Origin: Melastoma dodecandrum
Lineage: Eukaryota > Streptophyta > Magnoliopsida > Myrtales > Melastomataceae
Assembly: GCA_029817715.1 (NCBI GenBank)
Contig: JARUPY010000276.1
Span: forward strand, 1-64,000
Length of the DNA: 64,000 nt
Reading direction: 5' to 3'
The stretch's first letter is position 1. Every line of letters begins with the position of its first letter. Made by a program: the position numbers and the translations under genes. Below, piece after piece: positions 1 to 13,549 of the stretch. Below the pieces are notes generated by a model. That model was not told the DNA's origin, did not search any database, and was given only the letters and a program-made list of their open reading frames with translations.

Positions 1-3000
1 TAATTCACAAATTCCAGCGTTGGATTTTGTTGATATTGACAAATCAAGCTTGTTATTAACCTGTTTACTTAATGTGCAGTTGGATCTATAAATATTTTGA
101 TTTTAAGCTGAAACTTGAGCTAGTCTCTTTGATTTCGAAATATTGTTTTGGACTTTGAAAATGAACAGTCAACAAACCATCTCCTATATTTTCTTCGGCA
201 TGGTACACTGAGCATGCAATTTCGGAAGATCTAACTATCCCAGCCTTTCGAAGAATCGACTCGAAGGCGCGTGTATCAAACCGTGCGGTTCTACCCCCCC
301 GGTGTAAAAAAAAAAACCCGTGGGCTCGAAGAACAAAGCGGCCCTACCAAACCGTCATTTCAGGTAACAAAGGTGAAGTGCGGGCTTCCCCTTGAAATTT
401 ACTTTCAATCCACTTGTAAACGGGTTGCGGGCCCTAAGTACATAGTCCTCGCAGTGCACCGCCGCCCCTTCCCCGCCCTTTTGACCTAAATACATGTTTG
501 TGATTGCGCGCGTGATTTAGGCTTTCAGGATTTCGTCGTATGTTGATTTTTATTTAACCCAACAAACCTAAATTCTGGTTCAACGCCCGTTAAAACGTCG
601 ATAAAAGTCCGACCCACTCCCCGGATCGGGCCTAACAACCCCGTCTACCAAAAGTTAAACTTTTTTTGGACAAATTCGCCAACCATTTTCGCATGTGGTA
701 GGTGTTTAGTCCTGGTTTTGATGGATGAGCTTTATAAGCTAGTCGCTGTAACACGTCGCTTATTCTTAATGATGAGCTTGCGAAATGTGTTACTGAATCA
801 CAGCAAGCAACAATTACAGTTTGCTGCGTTATAAGTAAAATGTTACTGGTGATTTTATGTACAAACACGTGAAAATATGGAAACATATTTTCTAATATTC
901 ACATTTTATTTTGGGCTAATTCAGAATATTCCACGTCTGAGTGTCCAAGTTCATTTAATCAAGCTCAATGATCTCATTATAAATGTTTCGCAGGCATCTA
1001 AATATAGGCGAGATATAGCTTTCCAAGTTTAATTTTGGAATACAAAATATTTCTTGGATATCCTGCAGTCAATGTTACGCTAGCAAACCTAAGCAATGTG
1101 TCGTTACAACTTAAGAAAGACCCTTCCCTACATTAACAGCAAAACTATTCTGCGTTATTGCGCCTGATGAAATAATAATTATTATTCCAGGATTTGCTTA
1201 TTGCAGTCTAATTATATTTAAGTGATTTAAAAATATTATCTGATTCTGATAATCATTATTTAATCTGATAAAGATTATACATTGCAAGGAATATCATCCA
1301 AGATTTCCTTCCCCGCTTCTTGGTCATTATGACCGGTTGAGCATCCTGTTGCTTTGCTGATCCACACGATTACAGGCTTCCTGTATTATGATTTTAGGAA
1401 ACAAATTATTCGTAGCTTTGGGAAATCGATTTATTTCATATTTCGTTCCTATTTTATTCCAGTACGAACCCTCCGTCATAATCTCCTGTCTTTTTTTCTG
1501 AACAATTCTCTTTTCTTAGGTGGGCTGAGTGGCTCGTCTGTGGTCTGAGTCTAGGTCTAAGTGGTTCGACTAGAGAGTCGGAAGGTAGCTAAGTCGCTCC
1601 TCCTGGTTCTTATTGCTCGCAAACTTCGTGCGAAGTTGGTATGTCAAGGGGCTGAGTTCATATTCCAATTTTACCGAGACGTGATAGGCACCTTCTGGTG
1701 GTCCTCGGTGCCATTCAATACAACGAACAAGCGCGGCAATATCGTCTGAGGGAAGCTAAATTGAATACCTGTGCTCGATTGCAAAGTAACAGTAAACCGG
1801 GTTTGCTGACCCATCGGCAAGAATCCGTTCTTGTTCGTGTCTTTTTCTTTTCGCAGGGAATCTCCCACTTCGAGCCTAGAACGGAGATTTCTGAGCAGTT
1901 CGACACGCACTTGCTGGGTGTGCGCCCAGACAGCTGTCTCCTCCCTGATGCATTGGTAGAAGGCAGGAGTTGGCTAACGCCTGCCGGATTTGGAAAGAGT
2001 TCCCTCACGAGGCACAGCGTGGTGCCGCGGAGCACGAAGTCTTGAACGCCTGATACAAAGCGGCTTAGTAAAGTGCAGTTTTGCGTTGGAAGCCAACACG
2101 GATTCGATAAAATCCATCCCTAGGCACAGGGTGTGCGAGTTGCATGTGAGACTCACTGGTGTGGTAAACTCGTTGCACGTCCTGACACTTAGTTATATCT
2201 ACGGATACATACTAAGTGGCTTTGTGGTTCTATCTATATGTTGCATTGCGCATATTCTTTCTTCCACAATTGATTATTTATTACTCATCCATTCTTCTTT
2301 AAATCTAGTTTTCTGTATCCCTGACTCTCCCCACACACAACCTTCTAAAAATCAACAATACTTATCGATACATTTTTTTTTTTGGAGTGCATCTCAATTT
2401 GGTTCTGATCTCTTAGTGATCTTTGAGTGATATATTTGTACTCAACTTTGTTAGTTTGTCCTCTCTTGCGCTTATATCCAGGATCGATCCCATACATCAA
2501 GGGACGGCAAATCTTTCGTGGCGAAAATCCTCTTCTGAGCATACAAGTGCCGAAGCATTCATCTTTCGCCTGTGAAGCATATAAAACGGGCTTGCTCTCT
2601 GAGAAGCTTATTTTTCACTGTAATAGTAATTAAATCTGTATTGAGGATTCTTAACTACTAACACAACGAGTTGTCCTCTCTGCTTTGATAAGTCAGGTTT
2701 AAATATTAAGCGACAACGAGCTTGTGCGTTGCGAATCCGTCGAACAATCAACTCTAGTTGTGAGCGTGAGCATCATTCTGCTGGACTCGGAGAAGACGTC
2801 CACATGTGTGATGGGAGCTGACCGTACTTGCCAGGAGTGATCATCTATTGTACAGGATTCTAAATCTCTCACTTTGAGAGTGAGAGAAACATACGCCTAG
2901 TGGCACAGTGGCTCTTTTCAACCATTATTTCATTCAAATAGTGGAATCACCTCTAACGGTTGGAAAGTGGACTCGTAGGAGTACGATTAAGGCCGAACCA

Positions 3001-3187
3001 ACTACAAACTATTGTCGCACCGTTACGATCGCGCTAAACACTAATACGAGAATCCTAAACGATTAAGTCGTAACGATTCTTACAGCAAAGGTACAGTTCT
3101 CACACTTCTGAGAAACGTTCATGCTGTGGATATAGATTACGCTTCCTTCCTCCGCTGCACACTGAGAAAGGGCGAAAAAGATATGAG
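1..3187. other. Gene-free, repeat-like stretch
   Basis: I see no coding region with family features on either strand. Open frames are short and lack recognisable motifs. The part from about 1.7 to 3.2 kb runs into an LTR-like end at 3188-3233, so it may be the body of a decayed solo LTR, but I found no matching second LTR or primer site. Confidence 0.5.
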
Positions 3188-3233
3188 AACACTAATTCAC
3201 TCCCCTCTTAGTGTTTCCTGAACCGATCCAACA
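3188..3233 (+). repeat. Relic of a Copia/Sirevirus-type LTR 3' end
   Basis: The stretch AACACTAATTCAC followed by CCCTCTTAGTGT and ending ATCCAACA closely matches the end of the intact LTR at 50938-50968, which carries AACACTAATTCAC, a C-run and CTCTTAGTGTAACA. No tRNA-Met primer site follows here. It is therefore either a solo LTR or the right end of a decayed element. The left end could not be placed. Confidence 0.55.
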
Positions 3234-4544
3234 GTATGATATTAAGGTTATGTAAATAGGAATCCCCGAACCCGAACTTTGATTTTCCCGACGTAAATCA
3301 TACCTCTTTAAAATCTAAGTCGGTTGCGGACTCGAACAACACGAAGCGGTTTCCAAATTTAAACTAAACCCCACACCAAAAACTCACCTTTTTTCCTAGC
3401 CATTTAGGATGAGGAGACTGTGCAGATTACGCTATCCGCTCTCTTGGGCCCCTCCCCTAAATTCGCGAATGTGAGGCCATCAACGCAGCCTTTTCCTCCG
3501 CTGCACCCTTCGGATGGTTGGCTACGCAACGCCCCCGCTAGACCCTTTCCGCTGAATCAAGGGAAGGCCCAACCCTGGGGCCATCCCTTTCCTTTCGCCC
3601 CGCAGCGTCCAGGCGTTCGAGCCGTAACGCTGACACGTCTTAACCTGGGCCTCGAGGGAGGCAGGCCCGGATCCTCGTGCCTTGCCGGACCCGCCGCCGG
3701 CGTCACACGCTAGGTTGCGAAGTGCGCCCGCCCAATATATAACTAAGAAGAAAAACGTGGTTGCATTCTTTTTAATAAAATGTGACTTCTTCTCATCATA
3801 ATCTTCCCTAACACAAATGAAATCCATATTTCATAGTCTTATTTGCCAAGTTAAAGCAAAATCTGTATACCTGTAGTTACTATCTTAAAATTACTTGATT
3901 TGTTCTGATTAATTCTTTAACACTTTTCTATTACAAACTGTAAATTAATATTGATTGACCTGCAAGCAAATGAACACTGCTTCACAAATCAGTAGGCCTA
4001 GATTGGAATCCATTTTTTTTCATCCATTCCGAAAGTATTCAAAAATCATCTCTAAAAGGTGGAAAAGGGGGGTTAACCAGTAAATGTATTCTTTTCTTTT
4101 TTTGCTTTTTAGAGTCTCTAAAATTGAATAACCTCGTTCAATAATTGTTTTTTATCCAATAAGTAAGAATCGATAGGGAAAAAATTCCCTTAGGTAATAA
4201 TCAAGGAAGAACATCACTTACTACTCTATTATTTAATAGCTTTCAATGGAATTTCTTGATGATCCTCTTCTAATTGAAACAAATATTGATGTAATTATAC
4301 CTCCCGATATGAGAGTATAAAAAAAATGAAATCATGTTCTAAATAGAGGAAAACATTGGAAACATGTAAAAGACGGATTAATTAAATAATTTTACCTAGA
4401 TTAAATAACAACAAATCTTTTATACTTTTATATTAGATATTTTCAGAAACAGTTATTTACTTGCGTTTTCCAATATAATTAAGTTAATGAATCGTTATTG
4501 AAAACAATCAATCATATAAGACACACTAACTAGTATCATAGGCG
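3234..4544. other. Intergenic, no gene seen
   Basis: A GC-rich patch lies at about 3430-3730 and a strongly AT-rich stretch from 3730 to 4540. No ORF here has recognisable protein motifs. Confidence 0.5.
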
Positions 4545-5135
4545 AACACATTGGGTCTGGTATGCCAATATTCCCTTCCCCGTGCAATCAACCAATCCTC
4601 TATCGGAATAGACTTTAGTATGAAATGAATTTCCTTGCGTGTTGGTGTGGTGGTGGTGGGGAAGGTCTGCTGCTGTGCGTTGTCGTATCATATTAACAAA
4701 TGATTGCGTATCCATTTGGCTATCCCCCAACCACTGCCTAAATGTGTTAAACTTCTGATTCGTTACCAAAATTTGGTGATTCAAATCACAAGAGGTGGAG
4801 GGTGGAAGGGTCAAATGAGCCAACTAAGACCTAAAACTAAATACATCACGTGTGGTGGTGTGATATCCCCGACGCACTCTTATTTGGACGTGTGGACTTT
4901 ACGAAAACATGGTAATCTAGGTTATTAATTTTTACATTTACCCATCTTGTTTGGTGGCGGGGATACAAGTTCGACGTGATGAATAATTAGGCCATACGGT
5001 TCAATAAGTCTTCTTTCTTCGTCAAACTGAGGTAATCTCATTTCATTCATTGTTCCCGCAATTCCCGGCCGTTATGTTCGAAATAAAATTTCATTGATCT
5101 TATGATTTATCATTGAAATGATCCCACCCATTCCA
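4545..5135. repeat. Dispersed repeat, copy A (partner at 8303-8975)
   Basis: Several blocks are shared in the same order and orientation with copy B. Examples are GAATTTCCTTGCGT (near 4628), GGGAAGGTCTGCTG (near 4659), CACTCTTATTTGGACGTGT (near 4875), and the later CGGCCGT / TTCATTGAT blocks. Between the blocks the copies differ by many 1-5 base insertions and deletions rather than mainly by substitutions. No coding capacity is visible. The repeat class is unknown. Confidence 0.75.
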
Positions 5136-8100
5136 TATGTTACATTCTAGGCGCTCACTGACACTGCTTGCCTTCTCTGTTCCTTTCATGCCGATCTCTA
5201 TCCGCGTGCTTGTTGTTCAGAATGATTGCGAGATATCGGGAACTTCTGTACACAATAAGCCTTTCTGCTGTGTGGACTTCTCTAGCGGTCGTGTCATGGC
5301 CATTTCCGTTCCGCTTGTCGCGATGCCCATGATCACATTTAACTGCTCTTGCGTTATTGTCCTTCGTGGTGATGTTCGCTGTTCCTGATATCCGAATTGG
5401 AATTATTCTCTTGCGGGATTTCCGGGAGATCTCGGCCAGCTTCCCCTGGGCCGAAGCCATGGCCCATCGTAGGTTGCCTTCCCGCAGATGCTCATAGAAC
5501 AAAACTGGTAGTTCGTGTCGTGAAGAAGCACCGTATCATGATAGAGGGAAATGGTAGACTGAGGATCGCGTTGCATCAGTATCGAGAGACATTCACATAT
5601 GATTACAGTGAGTTGCCCATGACAATAGATAAGGTAGTTCTTTCTTTAAGAAAGCCTGGATGCAGGTGTTTGCCTCATAGACAGCCTCAGTCGATGGCTC
5701 CTGTCTCGCAAACATTTCAGTACCGGGTACATGTCGGCAGACACTAGCCATCCGTTATGGGAGAGACCAATGGAAGAAAATGAGGCGCGTGGTGATATCC
5801 TAGACCGCCTCATAATCTTAAGCTCCGGCGAAGGCTTGCCCATGCGACTTCCAGGACAATAGGATCTGAGGGCCAGGCCTGATAATTGGGTCCTGCGTAC
5901 ACGTTGTTTAGTGCAATGGTGCAGCCTCTCGCCAACACTTAAAAGTATCACTAGGAGACTTTGAGCAAGGCATCTACGGCGGGATACGTGATGAGGACAG
6001 GATGACAGTTTGCGTCTAAGATGAAACTTTGGAAAGGACCACACCTGATGGCCGGACCAAGGGATAGAGGGAAGAAGAGCACAATCACGCGCTCTTCGCC
6101 GGACTCGCTCACGTTCTTTGACCTACTGCAGTTTACCGACTACTTCCCATACCTGGAAGAAGAGCACTCAGAACTTGAAACGAGCATGGCTCAGTGCAGA
6201 AGGATCGTCCGATAGGAGGTGCCCATCACTAAGACTCATAATGAAAGTACCAAGCGCACCAGTCATCAGACACAAGAATTTGCTGAATGTTAAAGATGAC
6301 AGATCAGGCAAAAAAAGCGCGACGAGAAAGAGCCGCGAGATCTGCTCGATATTTTTATAAGTCTCAATGTAACTCAATAGGCCTGCCGTTGCTTAAGGGG
6401 GGGGGGGAATAGAGATTAAAGCTCAAATTACTTTAAGAAATCAACTCTTCTATGGTATCACTCCTGTCCGTGGACTGATCTCCCATTTGCATGCAGAGGA
6501 TGAACTAATTCAATATGTCGTGGCATGATGGTAATCATGGAGTTTCATGATGGGCGGCGACGTAGACAATACTTAGGAACGCCAACGGAAAACGGGCCGA
6601 TTGGCGAAATGGCCGTAAATCAGCCTCGAAATTCTCCGAAAGGCGGTGAGAGAAGTGGACCATGTTGTCGGTAAGAACAAGAAAATTCCAAGCATCTTGA
6701 CACTCCTCGCGCTTAACTACATTAAAGCCGCCTGTCTCAGGGAATCCCCTCCTGCCCTGCCAACCCTGTTGCTAAGCCTTCACATGTGCCGCCCCACGTT
6801 ACAGCCATGTCTTGAACACAAACCATCCCCGCACGGCTACTTCTATCCCTAAAGGAAGTCATAGTGGCTGGTTAGTCGGAGTCTGCCACGTTCGGAGGAA
6901 ACCCCAAAGTTTGGGACCGAGCCGCTGAAGTTTCAACCCCGAGTCGTCACCTAGGCGGATGGAATCCGTGCTGAATTGACCCTCGCCAAGACGGTAACTT
7001 CGCTTTCTTTCATTCAGGCCACCAGTCGTAGAGGTTGCCCTTGCCGGTGCTTATCTGGGTACCGCTACCAATTATGTTAATGACTGCCCTCGCAAGACTC
7101 TGTCCATGAGCCGTTTTTCATGGGGCATGAATTCGCCGCAGGATTCCGAGATTGATCTCGCGGGGGGAAATCGGACCAACCTCCTTTCCCTCTCAAGAAC
7201 CCATTAACCAATTCGAAGGCGTAGTGCCCCGTCTGCCGCCACATGTGCTACCCAATAGTTCTTATTTTTCTAAATTTTTTTTTATTTATATAAAAAAATA
7301 TTTTATTTTTTTTCTTTATACGGATCTAGGGAGTTCATCCACAGACTTAATGCTCCATTCTTGTACTCCAACATAAGTAATGAAGAAGATAAACAGATGT
7401 TAGTGAAACACAATGCAGTTCCAGCCACATTCTTGATAATGTTTTTAAACATTCCGGACTAGTGTATTGCAATCTCGGTTAGCCCTACATTGTTCTCGAC
7501 ATGACAGGTCGGGATAAACCAAATATAGGAGCGCATCCTCGTCGGATTCCAGATCATGTCTCTCAGTACTCGCCAAGCGCCCTATTATTATAATACTCTC
7601 GGTTTGCCTTCGGTAGCGGAGCCCTCGCGCGCATCGTATTCCTCATTAGCTTGATCGAGAACAAAATGACTGGCATCGCCTGCAGTTTTGTTGTGTGTTA
7701 GTTCGTGGTTGAATTGAGCCGTCAGTTAACAGAAGCTTGAGGAACAACACCGGCTAGCGCCTACTCAGGATGCCAGACAGCTGATGAAGAAAAACGGATC
7801 GATCGTTCTCCACTACTTTTTTCCAAGTTGGTTTTTTGACTGCTCGAGTCGAATGTTGCTTCAGTTTAATATGCCGTCGTCGCCCCTGAATTCTAAACCT
7901 AATGTTTCGAGCGCTACTGCAGATTGAAGAGGACACGCGAAATTCTTCCTTTGCCAGTTAAAGTAATCTAATGCAGACTTAAGAAACGTCAATAGCGTGC
8001 CACTCATTTTTACATTGAGCATATCAGCCAAAAAATTACAAAAAGAATACCAAAATGTTGCGAATTATGTTATCTAAGGATGCAACTAACTTTATGATAA

Positions 8101-8302
8101 TCCGATAGAATCAATAACTTTTTATATGCACGATGGAAAGCCCACACTAAATTTCTCTCAAGTGGGCGTGTCTGTACTCTGTGTTTGTTCTGACGATACA
8201 GGAGAAATTTCCTGGGAATCGACTAAAATCCATAGCGCAGAATACGCCGGTTCTCGGTTTTGGGATAATATGGCCGCACTTGATCGGGGCACTCCCAGGG
8301 CT
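5136..8302. other. Intergenic, no gene recognised
   Basis: Many short overlapping frames on both strands have no recognisable domain. There is an 11-base G run at 6397-6407. Base composition shifts several times, which suggests a patchwork of old repeats. Confidence 0.45.
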
Positions 8303-8975
8303 AACACATCTGACCGCTCATTGGCTACTGCCCAATATTCCAGGCAATCCAACCAATCCCTATCGGAATATTTAGTTAAGGGAATGAATTTCCTTGCGTA
8401 GTTGGTATGTGGTGGTGGTGTTAAGACCCCACAGTTCGTAGGGAAGGTCTGCTGACTGCAATGCAGTTGTCGTAATCATTTAACAAATGTATTAGTCTGT
8501 ATCCAATTTGCGCTATCCCCCACCACTCCATAAATGTGCTTAATTCTATTAGATAAGTCCCATGTGTGACCTAATTTTGAGATTCAATCTCAAGGGGTGG
8601 AGGGGTGGATGAAGCGGTCAAATCGAGCCCAAACTATGACCATTCAAATACATCCATCACGTGTGTGTGATATCCCCGGCGCACTCTTATTTGGACGTGT
8701 GTGGACTTTAGAAATGGGAACGAACTATAATTTAATCATCGCGATGATTTTGGATTATCCGCCCCCGACATATTTTTTTTTTCTTTTACCTTTTGTTTGG
8801 GGGCGGGGAGACGGTACACGTGATGATATTTAGGCATAGGAATAGTCTTCTTCTTGTCCTACTAGAGCAATATTATTTTCAATGGTCCCCAATTCGGCCG
8901 TTTGTTCGAAAAATTCATTGATTATTATTATTGATCGTAAGTGTGTGTGACCCCCCCTAATGGAATGGAATTCGT
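8303..8975. repeat. Dispersed repeat, copy B (partner at 4545-5135)
   Basis: This is the second copy of the repeat at 4.5 kb, with the same block order and orientation. It has extra bases at several places, including a short insertion after the GTGGTGGTGGTG tract (near 8411) and longer T and C runs near 8770 and 8950. Confidence 0.75.
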
Positions 8976-10871
8976 CTGACCAGAACTCGGTTTTTTGGAT
9001 TTCATTACAAGGGTAAGCTGCGTGTGCCCGATGTAGGTGTCCCCCCGGTTTCCCACGCGGAAGTGTCGGCCCCCGTGGCCGCGGGAAAATGTCGGACGAG
9101 GAGGAGGTTGGCCTTTAGACGGATTAATTTAGATTTTCCGTGTTTCAGAATTTATCTAAATGTGTCGTTGGATCCTCATTTGAAATAGTAAAATTGATTT
9201 TACACAGAATGAAACACCGTTTGAAACTATTCTGGGACACTTAAATTATTTAAAATTAAGAAACATAAACATTATAACCTATTTCTTCTTTAAAACTAAC
9301 GACAGATTGGTGCAATCCTCGCCTTTTGGCTTCTTCCCATTATCACTTTATGCGATAAGCCATTGATCGCGTGGTAACGACACAAAGTGAGGTCAGTCCT
9401 TTCATCACCCGGCAAATTTGAACGATTCAAATGTCCCGAAGCCAAATCAAATTTCATTATTACCCCCTCGTTGCCGTTTTACCTTTCACCCATTTGTTAG
9501 TATTTCGGATAATTAACTGTATGTATACAACCCCTATGTATTATCCTAAATTCATATTTTCTTTTTTTTTTTTTGAATTAATAACACACCGTCCACATAC
9601 ATGTGCCGATATAACAATTAAAGACACAATATGAGTCGATTTCTTATCCTTATTTTAAAGAAAAATCAAGGAAAATAAATCAAAATGACTTTATGGACAT
9701 TCGTATTTAAAACAAATCAATCAGAAACATCATCATCATGGGGTGAATGTGCCGGTGATCTAATTAATGACCTTAAGATATATTATGCTTTTATTATTTT
9801 ATGCATCCCTTGTTCAAATTATTGACATGGTCTCTGGTGTTTCCTCCTTATATGGTAGTAGTCAAAACCCTTCGGTCCCGACCAAATTCGGCTCACCCGA
9901 AAAAAGTTATCATTATTATTATTACAGAATTGGCTGATCAATTTAGGGGAAGAAGTTTCTCGGGGTGGGTTTTTCTTGCTTTGTCTGTTCAGATTGTCCC
10001 CTCCAAAGATGTCTCTTTTATCTCCTTTGGATTCTCTGCTTAAACAACACCCCCTTTTCTTTCTTTGTGGGCATCAGCGGGAGGAGGAGGCAATTTGACG
10101 TGACCCCATCTTTGTTCTTCTTTTCCTCTTCCGGGTCATTTCTTTCCTTCCCCCCCCCCCCCCCCCCCCTCGAAGGCAGCTGAGGAAAATCCCTGGTAAA
10201 GCCTCTCCGGGATGAATCCTCGTCCCTCTGTTTTGTTCTCGTTGCAGCCGGCGATTTCAGGCTTTTCCTGGGAAGAAGCTGGAGTTTTTCTAGCTGATTG
10301 GCATGCGTTTTGTTTCTCTTGTGAGCGTGTGATCGATTTCCCTTGATGGGTTTTTTAACGCTATCTCGCCTCTTTTGTTTTGGGGAGGGGGCTCTGTGTT
10401 CTGGGTTATGCATTTTCCCTTGAGTTCCTCGGTGTGGTCAAAGGTCAAAGTTTATGTTTTTGTGGTGAAGCGATTTGGGGTTTCCAGGGGGGGTGTTGTT
10501 GTATGCTTGGAGTCGGAATCGTGTGTCTGTGGTTAAGGTTAGCCCGGATTGATCGGAACCATGGCGTGGTTTCCGTCGGGATTTGTTATGAGGATTTCTC
10601 AACCGGGTTCGCCCCAAAAGGTTGTATTGCTGGAACCCGTAGGTTTTAATCTTTAAGTACCGAACCAAACATAAGCTGGTGAATGAAAGCTTGTTCGAGT
10701 AGTTATTCTTTGTTATGTCCCTTTTCCTTTGTATGTCTAGTTGACTTGATGCTTAGCTTATTGTATCTTCATTTGTGGTTTTTGTTTGCTGTGTTGGTCG
10801 TTCTCAGATTTGGAAGTGGTCGGATTGTGCGAAGCAGAAGTATATCCGACTGACTGTGGCCTTTCATTGGA
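8976..10871. other. Intergenic and 5' region of the RING gene
   Basis: No protein-coding gene is seen in this stretch. A pyrimidine-rich segment, a C20 run and GC-richer sequence at 10050-10330 look like promoter or 5' leader of the downstream gene. A good splice acceptor (TTCTCAG, ending at 10807) lies 64 bases before the start codon, so a leader intron is likely. Its donor was not placed with certainty. Confidence 0.45.
10150..10169. repeat. C20 homopolymer
   Basis: Twenty consecutive C bases lie about 0.7 kb upstream of the RING gene start. The length is likely to be variable or mis-called. Confidence 0.9.
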
Positions 10872-13549
10872 ATGCAAGGGCAGAGAGGTGCTATGGGTTC
10901 ATTGCCCGAAACTCTCGATATTGATCGTGCGTCCTCTTCTGGCGGCGCAGAGATGAGCCATCAGCTTTGTTGGACTGACCTGCGGAGCCAATCGGAGAGC
11001 CATTTCCATAGTCTTATGCTTCCGCCGCCGACAGACAGTTTGCGGCCAAATTGGCCAGTTAGCAGTCCAATAGAATGCAGTGGTTCCAGCAGTTCGTGCC
11101 CTGGTAACAGTATGCCTGAGTGGAAACTTGGGGGTGGACTGCCCTCTTCATCTGGCTTAGCTCCACATCCTGAGAGCCGAGCTGAACCTGCAATTACAGG
11201 GGATTTTACCCCTGACGGCACTAGTGCTAGTCATGTGCAGATTCAGAGACGGAATCCTCCAAGTTTATATTTGAATGGACGCCACAATAGCGATAAATCT
11301 CCAAATGTTTGCCCAATGGATCAAGTGGCCGATGTCGGTGGGAATATCAGCGTTATGCAGGAGGAAATTAACAGTGCACGAGTTGGATCAAGTGCTGTGA
11401 GGGTCAGACGTGTGCCTTGCAAGAGAAAGTGTCTTGAGGGGCATAGTGGGCAATCGTCTACAAATCCAGAGTCTCATTTTCACCAAAACATGTTATGTGA
11501 CGAATCACATGCCATTCCTGCTTTTTTCTCGGTCAATGGAGGATCAGTGCCACAAGAGCCGGAACCAAGGCAACAACAAACACCTGGAATTCAAGTGCCA
11601 GTTACTGGGTCTGGCCACCTTCCTAATCACAATGTCCAAGGAAGGGTGGAAGACTTGGGTAGAAATTTACGATTAAGGATGTTTTCTTCCCAACCCATGT
11701 CATTCTCTAGTGCTCTTGCTCTTCAAAATAGCATTCCATCCACATCACAACCATCAGGTTTTTCGACTGTGAATCATGCAGTGGACCCACATTCATTATT
11801 GGTATCAAGTGGTGTTGTTGCAGCTCATAGGCCGACAGTTGTGTTCAATGCTCCTGCTTCTGTATATGCTAGGCATTCCTCAGCTTCGGTTTCTGGTAAT
11901 GTTGGTAGTCATGCACATAACCCAGTTACCTCAGGCAGAAGCACGAGAATCGATCTTGGATATCCCGTACTTGCAATGGGGAACGGATCAGGACCTCCAG
12001 TCCAAAACTCTGGGGTTAGAAGAGGTACAGCTGATGGTAATGGTGCTCTTCCAGGAAATGCTGTTTACTCCTCAGGAAGTCAGTTGATTCCATCCCCGCT
12101 GCCTATCTCTCAACCCTCGAATCCTAACGCGGTTCCTCTCGATCCTGTTCACCATGCTCAATATCTACAAATCAACAGCAGAGGATTATTGGCCGAATAT
12201 GCACGTCAGGCTTTGATGGCTTCTCCTGGTCTCGCAACAGGTAGCGAGAGCAGCCTGCCATCACATGGTCATGGTGGTCCTATACCTGCTCAAGATACCA
12301 CACTTTTGACTGGGCTTGTCAACCGAGGTCGCCGTCGGTCAGCCTCCCGGTCCAGTCATTTGATGGAAAGGCAAGTAGACAGCATGGCTGGTGGCCCTTA
12401 CTTAAGACATGTGACACCTTTGAGGGATGATAGGAGGAGGAGGAGGCTTGCCGAGGTATGTTCTGTTTTAGTCAAGTTATTCATTGACTAGATTAATGCT
12501 TTTATTTTCGGACATCTTATTTATTCTTGACTGCCAAATTTCTTTCGTGACTTTTCTGCACTCCATTTAGGGAATTATTCTGAACTTGCTTCTGCTCCAG
12601 AATAATGCCCTAACTTGCCTTCTAATGCTGTCGTCCTTTGAACAGCTACAGAATGTTATGGAAAGCATGCGTAGAGGACAAGCTTTACGCTTCGAGGTTA
12701 GGCTTTTATCTTTCTGGAGGTTACAGGTTTCTGACAGTTGTTGTGGCTAAATTACATTTTGCATTTTGGTTTTACTTGTAATTAATTTGGAGGACTCTAT
12801 TTCCTGACAGTGGTGTCATATCTTATATATTGATTGAAGTTTTGTCTCAATTTATTTGACTTTGGTGAATTCCAAAGTGGTCGGAATTCCAGACATTTAC
12901 ATCTTCTTAGGAAGAAAATGCTTATAGGACGGGCTTTGCTCTTGGAATGGAATAAGATTGTTTTCTGCTGATTGCAATTGTTCTGATTTTCAGGACATTA
13001 TGCTTCTTCATGAGTCAGCGCTGCTTAGAGTTGCCAACCTTCATGACCGACACAGGGATTTGCGTCTCGACGTCGACAACATGTCTTATGAGGTAGATGA
13101 TTCCTTGATGAAGTGAGCATCGGCATAGTTAGACACTGGAGTACTCACAAATGGTGCCATTGCAGGAGTTATTAGCGTTAGAGGAGCGCATTGGAAGCGT
13201 AAGCACAGGATTGAATGAGGAAACCATTCTGAGTCAGTTAAAGCAGCGTAAGCTTGTTGATCTAGCTGACAGGGAAGGAGAAGTCGAACCGTGCTGCATT
13301 TGTCAGGTAGGAGATGAGCACTAGTCTTTCACAAAGATCTTTCCTTCCCGCCTCACCACACTTTCATTCGCAAGGTGTTGTCCTAATCCGCATTGTGGGT
13401 TGATATTATCTGTTCAGGAAGAATACGTTAGCGGTGAGGATATCGGAACACTGGATTGTGGTCACGAGTTCCATACAGGCTGCATCAGGCAATGGCTTAC
13501 GTACAAGAATTTGTGTCCCATCTGCAAAAAGGCAGGGCTGGCGACATGA
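10872..13549 (+). CDS. RING-H2 E3 ubiquitin ligase, MBR/HIP1/RHG1A-like
   Basis: Five phase-0 exons are inferred: 10872-12455, 12646-12696, 12994-13092, 13166-13306 and 13418-13549, giving a protein of about 668 residues. The first 528 residues are a low-complexity, Ser/Pro/Asn-rich region without a known fold, as usual for this family. The conserved C-terminal part has the segment RRGQALRFE, then LHDRHRDLRLDVDNMSYE. It ends in a RING-H2 finger with C-x2-C at CCIC (about residue 621), then DCGHEFHTGC and CPIC, so all eight zinc ligands are present. The family acts as E3 ligases that receive ubiquitin from an E2; Arabidopsis MBR1/2 promote flowering through Mediator subunit MED25, but that role is not shown here. 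The start MQGQR matches family members as I remember them; a second ATG is 18 bases downstream. The gene looks intact. Confidence 0.9.

Noticed and set aside
5155..6044. Runs of 110-130 residue frames on both strands
   Set aside because: No recognisable domain, no splice-consistent gene model, and they lie in a repeat-like patchwork.
10438..10668. Minus-strand frames opposite the leader of the RING gene
   Set aside because: Shadow of plus-strand leader sequence; no motif.
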